A DNA stretch of 64,000 bases from Flavobacterium xinjiangense (GCF_900142885.1 NZ_FRCL01000013.1:44443-108442); one strand, 5' to 3'; positions 36,626-45,629 are shown, numbered from the stretch's first letter. The notes: generated from the sequence alone by a model not told the origin. A program made the numbers and translations.

Positions 36626-37423
36626 CTAATTCAAGATAAATCGCCTGACAACTTCTGCAACACCATGATCATTATTTGACGCTACGATAAAATCTCCTTT
36701 ATCTCTCAATTCAGGATCTACATTATCAACCCAAACGCCCAATCCAGCATATTCAATCATTGTTAAATCATTCCCTGCATTTCCTACAGCAATAATTTCA
36801 CTTTGAAGTATGTCCAGTTTTTCAGCCAAAAATTTGATACTGGCTCCTTTATCAATTCCATTTTGCGCTACTTCAAGAAAAAAGGGCTTTGACATACTCA
36901 CACTAAGATGTGGCATTGCGGCTTTCAAGTCTTTTTCTACTTCTTTTAAATAACTTGGCTCTTCTAATAAAATACATTTGACAGCTGAAGACTGCACTTC
37001 ATCTTTAAAACTCACCACTTTGTTATGCACTAAACCGGTGATGTTCTTTTCGATTTCAATATATTCAGAATCCGTTTCACTTACAATTTTCCCATTAACG
37101 TAAGTAATAATGTGTGTCTTACTTTTCAAACTGTAATCATACAATTCATGGATTTGTTTTTGCGTTAACGTTTGCTCAAAAATAACTTGATCCTCCTTCA
37201 AATCTGTAATAACAGCGCCATTATACGATATCATATACGAATTATCCAATTGTAGTTCTTTGGCATATGCCGTCATCGCTGGAGTTGGTCTTCCGGAAGC
37301 CAAAACGATATGAACACCCAATTCTCTTGCCTTAGATAACATCACTTTATTCTCGTTTGAAATGATATGATCGTCGTTCAACAAAGTATCATCCATGTCC
37401 AAAACCAACATTTTATATTTCAT
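36626..37423 (-). CDS. Cof-type HAD-IIB phosphatase
   Basis: A 265-residue HAD hydrolase. Motif I is LDMDDTLLNDD (nucleophile Asp about residue 9), motif II ASGRP, motif III the conserved Lys of KGASIKFL, and motif IV VGNAGNDLTMIEYAG. This C2B-cap group dephosphorylates sugar phosphates or flavin mononucleotide. DUF2007 and the DEAD-like gene lie directly upstream on the same strand. Confidence 0.9.
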   Translation of the reverse strand: MKYKMLVLDMDDTLLNDDHIISNENKVMLSKARELGVHIVLASGRPTPAMTAYAKELQLDNSYMISYNGAVITDLKEDQVIFEQTLTQKQIHELYDYSLKSKTHIITYVNGKIVSETDSEYIEIEKNITGLVHNKVVSFKDEVQSSAVKCILLEEPSYLKEVEKDLKAAMPHLSVSMSKPFFLEVAQNGIDKGASIKFLAEKLDILQSEIIAVGNAGNDLTMIEYAGLGVWVDNVDPELRDKGDFIVASNNDHGVAEVVRRFILN

Positions 37424-37447
37424 TCTATTTCTTTTATTGTGAATGAA

Positions 37448-37666
37448 TTAAATACTCATTCTGAATTCTTCAATAACTGGGTTTACTTTTGCAAACTCGG
37501 TTTCCTGAACAAACAATTCAACCGCTAAATCTGAATTTCCAAATCCACCCAATCGAGCCGATTGTATATTATTTTTCACTACTACATCTACACCAATCGC
37601 TTCGATTTTTTCTTGTAAAGCCATTGCTAGAATTTCACTTCCCGAAAACACTTTCATTAATCCCAT
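37448..37666 (-). CDS. DUF2007 family small protein
   Basis: A 72-residue protein beginning MGLMKVFSGSEILAMALQEK and containing NIQSARLGGFGNSDLAVELF. The sequence fits the DUF2007 (putative signal-transducing) family, whose molecular role is unknown. It lies 21 bases after the DEAD-like gene and 24 bases before the HAD gene, so all three may be one operon. The start may be the second Met (residue 4). Confidence 0.78.
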   Translation of the reverse strand: MGLMKVFSGSEILAMALQEKIEAIGVDVVVKNNIQSARLGGFGNSDLAVELFVQETEFAKVNPVIEEFRMSI

Positions 37667-37687
37667 CTTGTTCTTTATTTTTTATTA

Positions 37688-38422
37688 TTATTTATTACCG
37701 TTTTCTTCATCTCCTTCTAGCTCCTCAAAATCATCTGTTGCTTCAGGTTCAAAATTTTCTTCTTCCTCAAAATCTTCTTCTTCCTCTTCATCCTCATCAT
37801 CCTCATCATCCTCATCAAAATCGAATTCAAAAGGTTCCACTAGCATTTTTTCAGCAAGGATTTCTATTCGCTCTGTGAATTGTTCCGAAAAAATTATACG
37901 CTGCGTTTTATTGATACTGTTCGAAATGCGCATGATTTTAGTTTCATGACGCAATTTCAAAATGGGATCGGCATCATCCAAAACAAACATTTTCAATCGG
38001 TTTACATTAAATCCAGCTGTGGTAAACATTTCGCTCAATTTATTCGGAGTTCCAATCAACACATCAATTCCGCTGGAAATATAATTTTTATCGTACTCCA
38101 TGTCCCCTTTATCATGGACACCATAGACTTCTAAATCAGATTCTTTTCCGTATTTTTCAAAAAACGATTCCATTTCCAATACTTTGGCTTTGTCTTCGAC
38201 AATAATCAAAGCTCTTGGTGATTCTTCGTTTGAACCCGCCAATCTCTGAATCACATTCAGCACAATTGTTGTTGATTTCCCGCTACCTTTTGGAGCAATA
38301 ATAATACAATCCGAACCACTTTTGAGTGTCGAAAATGTTTCTTTTTGCATCGCATTAGCTTCGGTTAAACCGTTTTCAATTAAGGCTTCTTGTAACTTTT
38401 CGTTTATTTTTTTTAGTTTCAT
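37688..38422 (-). CDS. Single-domain DEAD-box-like protein with acidic tail
   Basis: A 244-residue protein with only the first RecA-like domain of a DEAD-box RNA helicase: Q-motif Gln26 in GLTEANAMQKE, Walker A APKGSGKSTT (43-52), GTPNKLSEM (motif Ib-like), and VLDDADPIL in which DEAD reads DDAD (149-152). Motif III SAT is replaced by FSE. There is no helicase C-terminal domain, so unwinding by itself is unlikely. The last 40 residues are nearly all Asp/Glu. Possibly ATP-binding or RNA/protein scaffold function. Confidence 0.83.
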   Translation of the reverse strand: MKLKKINEKLQEALIENGLTEANAMQKETFSTLKSGSDCIIIAPKGSGKSTTIVLNVIQRLAGSNEESPRALIIVEDKAKVLEMESFFEKYGKESDLEVYGVHDKGDMEYDKNYISSGIDVLIGTPNKLSEMFTTAGFNVNRLKMFVLDDADPILKLRHETKIMRISNSINKTQRIIFSEQFTERIEILAEKMLVEPFEFDFDEDDEDDEDEEEEEDFEEEENFEPEATDDFEELEGDEENGNK

Positions 38423-38428
38423 TTCTTA

Positions 38429-38476
38429 TGATTGAAAGATTAAAAGATTAAAGCTATTGCCAAATCTTTTAATCAT
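38429..38476. repeat. AT-rich simple repeat between the activator and DEAD-like genes
   Basis: GATTGAAAGATTAAAAGATTAA followed by AATCTTTTAATCATTAAA: a degenerate tandem and weak inverted repeat in the 64-base gap. No function evident. Confidence 0.45.
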
Positions 38477-38486
38477 TAAATTAATT

Positions 38487-39650
38487 TTATTTCGATGCGA
38501 ACAGCTTCACATCATTTTCGGAAATTTCGCTTCCGCCAAGGATTATCAAACGTTCCACAACATTTCGCAATTCACGAATATTTCCTGTCCAATCGTATTC
38601 TTTCAATAAATTAATAGCTTCTTTTGAAAACTTTTTAATTGCATTCCCTTGTTCGGAAGCAATTTTATCTGCAAAATGCGAAATCAACATTGGAATATCA
38701 TCCCGTCTATCATTCAACGATGGAACTTTTATCAAGATAACAGCGAGACGATGGTATAAATCTTCACGGAAACGACCTTCGGCAATTTCGACTTTCAAAT
38801 CTTTATTGGTAGCCGCAACGACACGCACATCTACTTTGATGTCTTTATCAGCACCCACTCTGGTAATCATACTTTCTTGTAGAGCACGCAATACTTTGGC
38901 TTGCGCCGAAAGGCTCATATCTCCAATTTCATCCAAGAAAATGGTTCCTTTATCAGCTGCTTCAAATTTCCCTGCGCGGTCTTTCACGGCTGACGTAAAC
39001 GCTCCTTTTACGTGACCGAATAATTCGCTTTCTATCAATTCACTAGGAATAGCGGCACAATTCACTTCGATTAAAGGAAAATTAGCTCTTTCGCTTTTTT
39101 CGTGCAATTGATGCGCAACCAATTCTTTTCCGGTTCCGTTTGGTCCCGTGATTAAAACTCTAGCTTCGGTTGGTGCTACTTTTTCAATCATCAGCTTGAT
39201 ATGATCGATGGCGTCACTTTCGCCAATCATCTCGTAGTTTTTACTGACTTTTTTCTTCAGAATTTTATTTTCTACAACAAGCTGTTTTTTGTCTAAAGCA
39301 TTGCGAACTGTATTCAACAATCGATTTAAATCTGGTGGTTTTGAGATGTAATCAAACGCACCCAGACGCATTGTATTAATGGCTGTTTCCATATCACCAT
39401 GACCCGAAATCATAACCATCGGAATTTCAGGTTTGATTTTTTTGACCGCTTCAAGAACTTCGACACCATCCATTTTTGGCATTTTGATATCGCACAAAAC
39501 GAGGTCGTAATCGTTGTTTTTTATTTTTTCATAGCCTGAAACACCGTCTTCAGCTTCTTCAACCTGATAGGTGTCATTTTCTTCGGAAAGTATTTTTGTA
39601 AGTACTCTTCGAATAGCGGCTTCGTCTTCTATGATTAATATTTTACTCAT
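38487..39650 (-). CDS. Sigma-54-dependent response regulator without DNA-binding domain
   Basis: A 387-residue NtrC-family activator. Receiver domain with phospho-Asp54 in CDIKMPKMDG, then AAA+ domain with Walker A ITGPNGTGKE, loop GAFTSA (usual GAFTGA), Walker B FLDEIGD and DLYHRLAVILIKVPSL. It stops at SEISENDVKLFASK, just after the AAA+ domain, with no Fis-type HTH. It must activate RpoN promoters without specific upstream binding, as known for some bacterial regulators such as FlgR. No histidine kinase lies beside it. The ABC permease gene is 81 bases upstream. Confidence 0.88.
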   Translation of the reverse strand: MSKILIIEDEAAIRRVLTKILSEENDTYQVEEAEDGVSGYEKIKNNDYDLVLCDIKMPKMDGVEVLEAVKKIKPEIPMVMISGHGDMETAINTMRLGAFDYISKPPDLNRLLNTVRNALDKKQLVVENKILKKKVSKNYEMIGESDAIDHIKLMIEKVAPTEARVLITGPNGTGKELVAHQLHEKSERANFPLIEVNCAAIPSELIESELFGHVKGAFTSAVKDRAGKFEAADKGTIFLDEIGDMSLSAQAKVLRALQESMITRVGADKDIKVDVRVVAATNKDLKVEIAEGRFREDLYHRLAVILIKVPSLNDRRDDIPMLISHFADKIASEQGNAIKKFSKEAINLLKEYDWTGNIRELRNVVERLIILGGSEISENDVKLFASK

Positions 39651-39680
39651 TTTTGATAATTTGTTTAATCATTAATTCGG

Positions 39681-39708
39681 TTATTTGTTTAATCGATTAA
39701 ACGAATAA
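39681..39708. repeat. 28-base palindrome upstream of response-regulator gene
   Basis: TTATTTGTTTAATC/GATTAAACGAATAA with one wobble. The core GTTTAATCGATTAAAC (39687-39702) is perfect. It lies 31 bases before the start codon at 39650 and is repeat-like, but could also be an operator. Confidence 0.5.
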
Positions 39709-39731
39709 ACAGCTAAGCGATTAACCTAGAT

Positions 39732-41048
39732 TTAATACTTCAACCATTTATACAATTCGCCCCACGTTGGTTTTTTGCCATACATAAGTATTCCCACTCG
39801 ATATATTTTTGCAGCAAACCAAACTACGGAAAAGAAGGTACCAAATAATAGTGTTACCGATATTGCAATTTGCCACAAAGGTACGCCAAACGGAATTCGC
39901 ATAAGCATAACAATGGGTGACGTGAGCGGAATCATAGAAAATATAATTGCAATTGTCCCGTGTGGATCATTTATGACCGTAAAAAAACCGATGTATACGC
40001 TCAACATTAATGGCATAATGATAGGTAAAAGGAATTGTTGTGAGTCGGTTTGATTGTCAACAGCAGCGCCAATTGCGGCATAAAATGAACTGTAAAGAAA
40101 ATAGCCTCCAATGAAATAAATCACGAATCCCACCAGAATGCTTGCAATAGGCAAATTCCATAATTCTTTGATATACATTTGAGCAGTTCCGGCAAATTCT
40201 TGTTGGGCACTTTGCATTAATTCAGGTGAAATTCTGGCTGTAGGTCCTACATTTACTCCAAAAAATACAGAAGCGGCAAACATTAATGACATTCCGATAA
40301 TGGCCCAAATAAAGAATTGCAATAATCCTGCCAATGAAGTCCCTATGATTTTACCCATCATCAGTTGAAATGGCTTTACAGAGGAAATGATAATTTCGAC
40401 AATTCGATTTGTTTTTTCCTCTATTACGCTGCGCATCACCATGTTTCCATAAATGATGATGAACATCATAATGAGATATCCAAAGGCGCCGCCAATCCCT
40501 ATTTTTATTTCGTTGAGTCCTTTTACACTTTCCTCTCCCGAAGCTTTTGCTAAGCTGATATTCACTTTCGATTCGGCATTTTTTATGGCTAAAGTATCAA
40601 GATGTGCATTTTCCAGATTCGTTTTGGTCAATTTCTTCGCAATTACATCCTGAACATTCTCGATGAAAGAAATACTCGGACTGTTGTTCGAAATAAACTG
40701 TATCTTACTTTCAAAATCCTTTATATTTTTTTCTTTTGGGATATATAACAAACCTTCGTAGCTTTCATTTGTGATACTGTCTTTAAGAAATTTCAAATCA
40801 ATCAAAGACAAATCGAGGTATTTATACTCCCCTTTCTTCGTGTTTTGCGAAGTGAATTCTTTGGCAAATAAACCCGATTCATCATGAATAGCAATTCGTT
40901 TTGTATCTGCTTTCATAGAACTCAAATACCCGACAAACGCCGCTATTCCAACGAATAATAACGGACTCAGGAAAGTCATTACAATGAAAGACTTATTACG
41001 GACTTTGGCAATAAATTCTCTTTTTATGATTAATGAAATTATGCTCAT
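39732..41048 (-). CDS. ABC transporter permease, NatB-like
   Basis: A 438-residue membrane protein: one N-terminal helix, a large periplasmic domain of about 140 residues, and five or six C-terminal helices (FGYLIMMFIIIYGNMVMRSV onward). RSVIEEKTNRIVEIIISSVK and GEESVKG-type loops fit the NatB/ABC-2 superfamily, which exports ions, antibiotics or polymers. It follows its ATP-binding partner by 72 bases. Confidence 0.86.
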   Translation of the reverse strand: MSIISLIIKREFIAKVRNKSFIVMTFLSPLLFVGIAAFVGYLSSMKADTKRIAIHDESGLFAKEFTSQNTKKGEYKYLDLSLIDLKFLKDSITNESYEGLLYIPKEKNIKDFESKIQFISNNSPSISFIENVQDVIAKKLTKTNLENAHLDTLAIKNAESKVNISLAKASGEESVKGLNEIKIGIGGAFGYLIMMFIIIYGNMVMRSVIEEKTNRIVEIIISSVKPFQLMMGKIIGTSLAGLLQFFIWAIIGMSLMFAASVFFGVNVGPTARISPELMQSAQQEFAGTAQMYIKELWNLPIASILVGFVIYFIGGYFLYSSFYAAIGAAVDNQTDSQQFLLPIIMPLMLSVYIGFFTVINDPHGTIAIIFSMIPLTSPIVMLMRIPFGVPLWQIAISVTLLFGTFFSVVWFAAKIYRVGILMYGKKPTWGELYKWLKY

Positions 41049-41120
41049 TTATATTTAGATTATTGGATTGTTAGATTATTAGATTTTTCGAAAAATCGAA
41101 ATGTCAAATAATCTGAAAGC

Positions 41121-42041
41121 CTATTTTGTAACTGTTTGAATGAAAATATCATTTACACTTGGAATTTTCTCTACGAAATGCGTTACTTGTCCACGTTGTG
41201 TAAGGACATTCAACAACTCGTTTGGCATGGCATTCCCTAATTGAATTTCTAGTTTTAATTCGTTGTTAAGCGATTTGAAATTAGCAGGACCAACAGTAAA
41301 TTTTTGTGTAATATCATACATCAAACCTTCTACGTTATCCGATAAAACGCCTACTTCGTAACTATTGGTTTTGAATTGTCTTTTGACATCATCTAGCTTT
41401 CCTTCAATCAACTTATTTGATTTGTGAATTAAAGCGATATGATCGCACAATTCTTCCACACTTTCCATCCGGTGAGTCGAAAAAATTATCGTAGCTCCAT
41501 CTTCTCGCAACTTCAAAATTTCATCCTTTATGACATTCGCATTTACAGGATCAAAACCGGAAAAAGGTTCGTCAAAAATCAACAATTTCGGCTTGTGTAA
41601 AACACAAACAACAAATTGAATTTTTTGAGCCATTCCTTTAGATAATTCTTGAATTTTTTTGTTCCACCAACCTTGAATTTCTAATCTGTCAAACCAATAT
41701 TCTAGTTGCGCTTTGGCTTCTGCTTTTGAAAGTCCTTTCATTTGAGCCAAATACAAGCATTGTTCCCCAACTTTCATCGTATTGTACAATCCTCTTTCTT
41801 CCGGAAGATACCCAATATATTGAACGTGTTTGGGCTGTAGCTTTTCACCATCAAGGATAATCTCGCCGCTGTCAGGTAAAGTAATTTGATTTATGATTCT
41901 GATAAGTGATGTTTTTCCTGCTCCGTTTGGACCCAAAAGTCCGTAGATACTGCCTTTAGGAACAGTTAATGAAACCTCGTTAAGCGCTACATAATCACCG
42001 TATTGCTTCACGACTTTATTAACTTCAAGTATATTACTCAT
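41121..42041 (-). CDS. ABC transporter ATP-binding protein, NatA-like
   Basis: A 306-residue ABC ATPase. Walker A GPNGAGKTSL, Q-loop YLPEERGLY, signature LSKGMAQKIQF and Walker B LLIFDEPFSGFDP, H-loop FSTHRME. The C-terminal 80 residues form the NatA-type regulatory extension. It works with the permease 72 bases downstream. Transport substrate unknown; Na+ or drug export is the family analogy. Confidence 0.9.
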   Translation of the reverse strand: MSNILEVNKVVKQYGDYVALNEVSLTVPKGSIYGLLGPNGAGKTSLIRIINQITLPDSGEIILDGEKLQPKHVQYIGYLPEERGLYNTMKVGEQCLYLAQMKGLSKAEAKAQLEYWFDRLEIQGWWNKKIQELSKGMAQKIQFVVCVLHKPKLLIFDEPFSGFDPVNANVIKDEILKLREDGATIIFSTHRMESVEELCDHIALIHKSNKLIEGKLDDVKRQFKTNSYEVGVLSDNVEGLMYDITQKFTVGPANFKSLNNELKLEIQLGNAMPNELLNVLTQRGQVTHFVEKIPSVNDIFIQTVTK

Positions 42042-42102
42042 GCTGAATTTTTAATTGGTGTAAAAGTAAATAATTAGTACCGAAATACTTATAATTGTTA
42101 CA

Positions 42103-42141
42103 TAAAAAACCCATCCTTGTTTTACCGGGATGGGTTTTTTT
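42103..42141 (-). terminator. Terminator of the grpE-dnaJ operon
   Basis: AAAAAACCCATCC/GGGATGGGTTTTTT with a 10-base loop and T-tracts on both strands. It is 36 bases beyond the dnaJ stop, read on the minus strand. Confidence 0.88.
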
Positions 42142-42176
42142 ATATTTTAATACAAACAGAATAAATTAAGTCTGTA

Positions 42177-43292
42177 TTACGAAAACATATCTTTTACTTT
42201 CTCGAAAAATGATTTATCCGATTTTTCAGGATTTGGAATAAAATTCTCATCAGTTAATGCATTTTCAAAAAACTGTTTTTGTTCTTTGTTTAATGTTTTT
42301 GGCGTCCAAACATTCACATGCACTAATAAATCTCCACTACCATAACCGTTGATATTTGGAATACCTTTTCCTTTTAATCTAAGAATTTTACCGGATTGAA
42401 TTCCTTCTTCCAATTTAATTCTCACTTTACCGTTGATTGCTTCGATGTCTTTAGAAATTCCAAGAACAGCTTCAGCAAAACTGATGTATAAATCGTAATG
42501 CAAATTCTCTCCTTCGCGTTTCAAGAACTCATGCTCCAGTTCTTCAATGGCAACAATTAAATCTCCCGGAATACTATTTCCCGGAGCATCATTTCCTTTA
42601 TTAGATACTTTCAATTGCATTCCGTCAACGACACCCGCTGGTATTTTGATTGAAACCGTTTCATCTTCAAGAATCATTCCTTGTGAATCTGCTTCGGCTG
42701 GTTTTCTATCTAAAATCTGGCCAGAACCTCCGCAGGTCGGACAGGTTGAAGCAGATTGCATTCTACCCAAAATGGTATTGGTAACTCTCATTACCTGACC
42801 TTGACCATTACAAGTAGAACAAGTTTTATAGGAAACACCCGGAGCTTGAACTTTACGTTTTACTTTTACTTTTTTCTCAACACCATTAGCGATTTCTTCT
42901 AATGTCAATTTCACTTTGATACGTAGGTTGCTTCCTTTAGCGCGACGAACTCCGCCACCGCCACCGCCACCAAAACCTCCGAAACCACCTCCGAAGATAT
43001 CACCAAACTGACTGAATATGTCATCCATATTCATTCCGCCGTGACCACCTCCGCCAAAACCGCCTGAACCATCAAATGCTTGATGACCGTATTGATCGTA
43101 TTTGGCTTTTTTCTGAGGGTCGCTTAGTACTTCATAAGCTTCGGCTGCTAATTTGAATTTTTCTTCTGCCGATTTGTCTCCAGGATTTTTGTCAGGATGA
43201 TGCGCAATTGCTTGCTTTCTGTAACCCTTTTTAATTTCGGCAGCATCGGCACTTTTTGAAATGCCTAATATTTCGTAAAAATCTTTTTTCAT
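42177..43292 (-). CDS. dnaJ: DnaJ (Hsp40) co-chaperone with a reduced zinc domain
   Basis: A 371-residue type A J-protein stimulating DnaK ATPase. J domain with HPD (32-34), Gly/Phe linker (about 72-115), then a zinc region with only two CxxCxGxG motifs, CSTCNGQG (158-165) and CPTCGGSG (184-191), where canonical DnaJ has four. Motifs 1 and 4 (Zn1) are missing; 2 and 3 (Zn2) remain. The ATG at 43292 (MKKDFYEILGI) is used because upstream in-frame sequence derives from the repeat hairpin at 43309-43336. grpE is upstream on the same strand. Confidence 0.94.
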   Translation of the reverse strand: MKKDFYEILGISKSADAAEIKKGYRKQAIAHHPDKNPGDKSAEEKFKLAAEAYEVLSDPQKKAKYDQYGHQAFDGSGGFGGGGHGGMNMDDIFSQFGDIFGGGFGGFGGGGGGGVRRAKGSNLRIKVKLTLEEIANGVEKKVKVKRKVQAPGVSYKTCSTCNGQGQVMRVTNTILGRMQSASTCPTCGGSGQILDRKPAEADSQGMILEDETVSIKIPAGVVDGMQLKVSNKGNDAPGNSIPGDLIVAIEELEHEFLKREGENLHYDLYISFAEAVLGISKDIEAINGKVRIKLEEGIQSGKILRLKGKGIPNINGYGSGDLLVHVNVWTPKTLNKEQKQFFENALTDENFIPNPEKSDKSFFEKVKDMFS

Positions 43293-43308
43293 TTTTATTT
43301 TTTCTTTT

Positions 43309-43336
43309 GTAGAGATGCACTGGAGTGCGTCTCTAC
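43309..43336. repeat. GTAGAGACGCAC-type hairpin between grpE and dnaJ
   Basis: GTAGAGATGCAC, TGGA, GTGCGTCTCTAC: near-perfect 12-base arms with one wobble pair. Hairpins of this form recur widely in bacterial genomes. It lies in the mRNA between two co-chaperone genes and could alter their ratio. Confidence 0.8.
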
Positions 43337-43372
43337 GCATAATATCAAAGACATTATTAATTCAGGGTTCAA

Positions 43373-43945
43373 TTACTGCCCTATAACCACTTTAGGAAAA
43401 CGAATGATTTTATCTCCCAATTTGTATCCTTTTTCAAGAATATCAACAATTTTCCCTTTCATCTTAGGAGCTGGAATTTGAGTAATTGCTTCCGCAAAAT
43501 CAGCATCAAAAACATCCCCAGCCTTAACCTCAACTTGCTCTAATCCTTTGGAAACTAAAGTAGTTTTCAATTTTTCGTGAATAAGTTCCACACCTTTCAA
43601 CAAAAGTTCATCTTCAGATTTGCTTATTTCAACCATAGCTCTGTCAAAATCATCTAAAACAGGAAGCATCGCCAATAAAACCTCTTGGTTTGCCGTTTTA
43701 AACAACTCGATACGCTCTTTTGTAGTTCTTCGTTTGTAATTTTCAAATTCAGCAAATAATCGCAAATACTTATCTTTTTCCTTCGCTAAGTCTTGTGTTA
43801 ATTGCTCTTCTACACTTAATTCCTCAATAATAAGTTGTTCTCCGTTCGCATTATTCTCTAATGTTACTTCGTCTATTTCTTGATCGATTTCTGTATTTTC
43901 AGTAGTCATATTACTTATATTTTTAAAAATATTCTTAAACTTCAT
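43373..43945 (-). CDS. grpE: GrpE nucleotide-exchange factor
   Basis: A 190-residue GrpE. The N-terminal helix is coiled and acidic; core motif LRLFAEFENYKRRTTKERIE is the dimer helix and the C-terminal beta-domain ends KGYKLGDKIIRFPKVVIGQ. It accelerates ADP release from DnaK. ATG at 43945 is taken; Met13 (at 43909) is an alternative. A well-formed promoter lies at 43969-44000. dnaJ is 80 bases downstream; dnaK is not in the window. Confidence 0.93.
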   Translation of the reverse strand: MKFKNIFKNISNMTTENTEIDQEIDEVTLENNANGEQLIIEELSVEEQLTQDLAKEKDKYLRLFAEFENYKRRTTKERIELFKTANQEVLLAMLPVLDDFDRAMVEISKSEDELLLKGVELIHEKLKTTLVSKGLEQVEVKAGDVFDADFAEAITQIPAPKMKGKIVDILEKGYKLGDKIIRFPKVVIGQ

Positions 43946-43968
43946 TTTTTATTCTTTTCTATGGATTG

Positions 43969-44000
43969 CAAAAGTACTGCCAATTCTTTTAAAATGTCAA
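43969..44000 (-). promoter_or_regulatory. Promoter of grpE-dnaJ operon
   Basis: On the minus strand TTG (44000-43998), 21-base spacer, TACTTTTG (43976-43969): an exact match to both Bacteroidota elements. The start would fall near 43962, about 17 bases before the grpE ATG. Confidence 0.72.
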
Positions 44001-44198
44001 ATTGTCACTCTTTTATTAAACGCCATTTAATTTTCATTAAATTCTTTTTAAAACAATTTCATCTTTAATCTATAAATTTTAATATAATTTTATGATTATC
44101 TCGATATAGTTTACATAGATTTGTGTAAGTTTTTTTTAAGTTTAAAATAAAAACGAAGGTTCCCTAAAAAATTATTAATTCACCATTGTATTATATTA
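44001..44198. other. AT-rich gap between hisS terminator and grpE promoter
   Basis: Part of the 305-base gap between hisS and grpE. Apart from the promoter at 43969-44000 and terminator at 44199-44231 nothing recognisable was found: no ORF of note, no RNA signature. Confidence 0.5.
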
Positions 44199-44231
44199 AA
44201 AAAAGCTTCGTTTTTAAACGAAGCTTTTTTT
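44199..44231 (-). terminator. Terminator of hisS
   Basis: AAAAAAGCTTCGTTT/ACGAAGCTTTTTTT with a TTAA loop, on both strands symmetric. It lies 20 bases beyond the hisS stop codon. Confidence 0.9.
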
Positions 44232-44250
44232 ATGGTATAAAGTCATGAAA

Positions 44251-45621
44251 TTAGGAAAGTGCTACTAGTAAACCTTCAAAATCAACAGAAACTTGTTCTC
44301 CGGTAACCAGATTTTTAAGGGAATAAGAATTGGAAGTCATTTCCTGCTCTCCAATTATAACCGCAAACGGTATTCCTCTTTTGTCAGCATGCTGAAATTG
44401 TTTCGCCACCTTTGTATTATCTGGATATAACTCTACTTTTACACCTGAAGCTCTCAATTTCTGAATGGCTTGCAAAGCATAAAAAGCTTCTTGATCTCCA
44501 TAATTAATAAATAATGCTTTAGAAGTTGCTGTAACAGTTTCCGGAAATAAATTCAACTCTTCAATGACCAAGTAAATTCGGTCTAATCCGAACGATATTC
44601 CCACACCGCTCATATTTTTGAGTCCAAAAATTCCTGTCAAATCATCATATCGACCGCCACCACCAATGGAACCCATTGCAACTGATTTTGGTGGGGCCAC
44701 TTCAAAAATAGCTCCTGTGTAATAATTCAATCCTCTTGCTAATGTAACGTCTAAATCTAAAATGGAATTATTCAATCCCAATTTCATCACATTTTCACAA
44801 ATGAAACGCAATTCCTCCACTCCTTTCATTCCTTCTCCTGATTCAGAAAGCAATTCAGAAAGCTGCGTTATTTTCTCAGAAATGGTTCCAGTAAAACTGA
44901 AAAGCGGCTGCACTTTTAGGATTGCCTCTTCAGAAATCCCTTTCTCCATCATTTCCTTCTTCACACCATCTTCGCCTATTTTGTCCAGTTTGTCAAGTGC
45001 CACCGTAAAATCAATTAATTTATCTGAGGCGCCAATTACTTCGGCAATTCCAGATAATATTTTTCTATTGTTGATTTTGATGGTAACTCCGTTTAAACCT
45101 AAAGCAGTAAAAACAGTGTCATATAACTGTACTAATTCTACTTCTTGCCACAACGATTTAGAACCTACCACATCAGCATCGCATTGAAAAAATTCTCTGA
45201 AACGTCCTTTTTGCGGTCTATCGGCGCGCCAAACAGGTTGAATTTGATACCTTTTGAACGGAAATTCAATTTCGTTTTGGTGTTGTACAACGTAACGAGC
45301 AAAGGGAACAGTTAAGTCATAACGCAACGCTTTCTCAGAAATACTTGATGTCAGTTTGGTACTGTCTTTATTTTCTAAATGGGCTGCATTGGCTTTCGCC
45401 AAATAATCTCCTGAATTTAATATTTTAAAAATCAATCGATCGCCTTCTTCACCGTATTTTCCCATTAAGGTTTCGGAGTTTTCGAATGAAGGCGTTTCTA
45501 TAGGTTGGAAACCAAATTTCTCGAAATTACTTTTTATAATCTGAATGATATATTGACGTTTTGCCACCTCAGTTGGTGAAAAATCTCTTGTACCTTTTGG
45601 AATGCTCGGTTTTGATGCCAT
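44251..45621 (-). CDS. hisS: Histidyl-tRNA synthetase
   Basis: A 456-residue class II aminoacyl-tRNA synthetase attaching histidine to tRNA-His. Motif 1 region [14 protein letters not shown], motif 2 [21 protein letters not shown], the histidine-specific ARGLNYYTG, and motif 3 [12 protein letters not shown] are all present; the C-terminal anticodon domain contains [10 protein letters not shown]. The leader has a terminator-like hairpin 40-70 bases upstream of the start. Confidence 0.96.
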   Translation of the reverse strand: MASKPSIPKGTRDFSPTEVAKRQYIIQIIKSNFEKFGFQPIETPSFENSETLMGKYGEEGDRLIFKILNSGDYLAKANAAHLENKDSTKLTSSISEKALRYDLTVPFARYVVQHQNEIEFPFKRYQIQPVWRADRPQKGRFREFFQCDADVVGSKSLWQEVELVQLYDTVFTALGLNGVTIKINNRKILSGIAEVIGASDKLIDFTVALDKLDKIGEDGVKKEMMEKGISEEAILKVQPLFSFTGTISEKITQLSELLSESGEGMKGVEELRFICENVMKLGLNNSILDLDVTLARGLNYYTGAIFEVAPPKSVAMGSIGGGGRYDDLTGIFGLKNMSGVGISFGLDRIYLVIEELNLFPETVTATSKALFINYGDQEAFYALQAIQKLRASGVKVELYPDNTKVAKQFQHADKRGIPFAVIIGEQEMTSNSYSLKNLVTGEQVSVDFEGLLVALS

Positions 45622-45629
45622 TGTTGATT

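Noticed and set aside
37764..37830. CRISPR-like repeat of TCATCC units
   Set aside because: Short tandem repeats encode the Asp/Glu tail; there are no spacers or cas genes.
37489..38134. Ser-rich and His/Leu-rich plus-strand frames opposite the DEAD-like gene
   Set aside because: They are the antisense of the GAA/GAT-rich acidic tail and adjoining gene, a low-complexity artefact.
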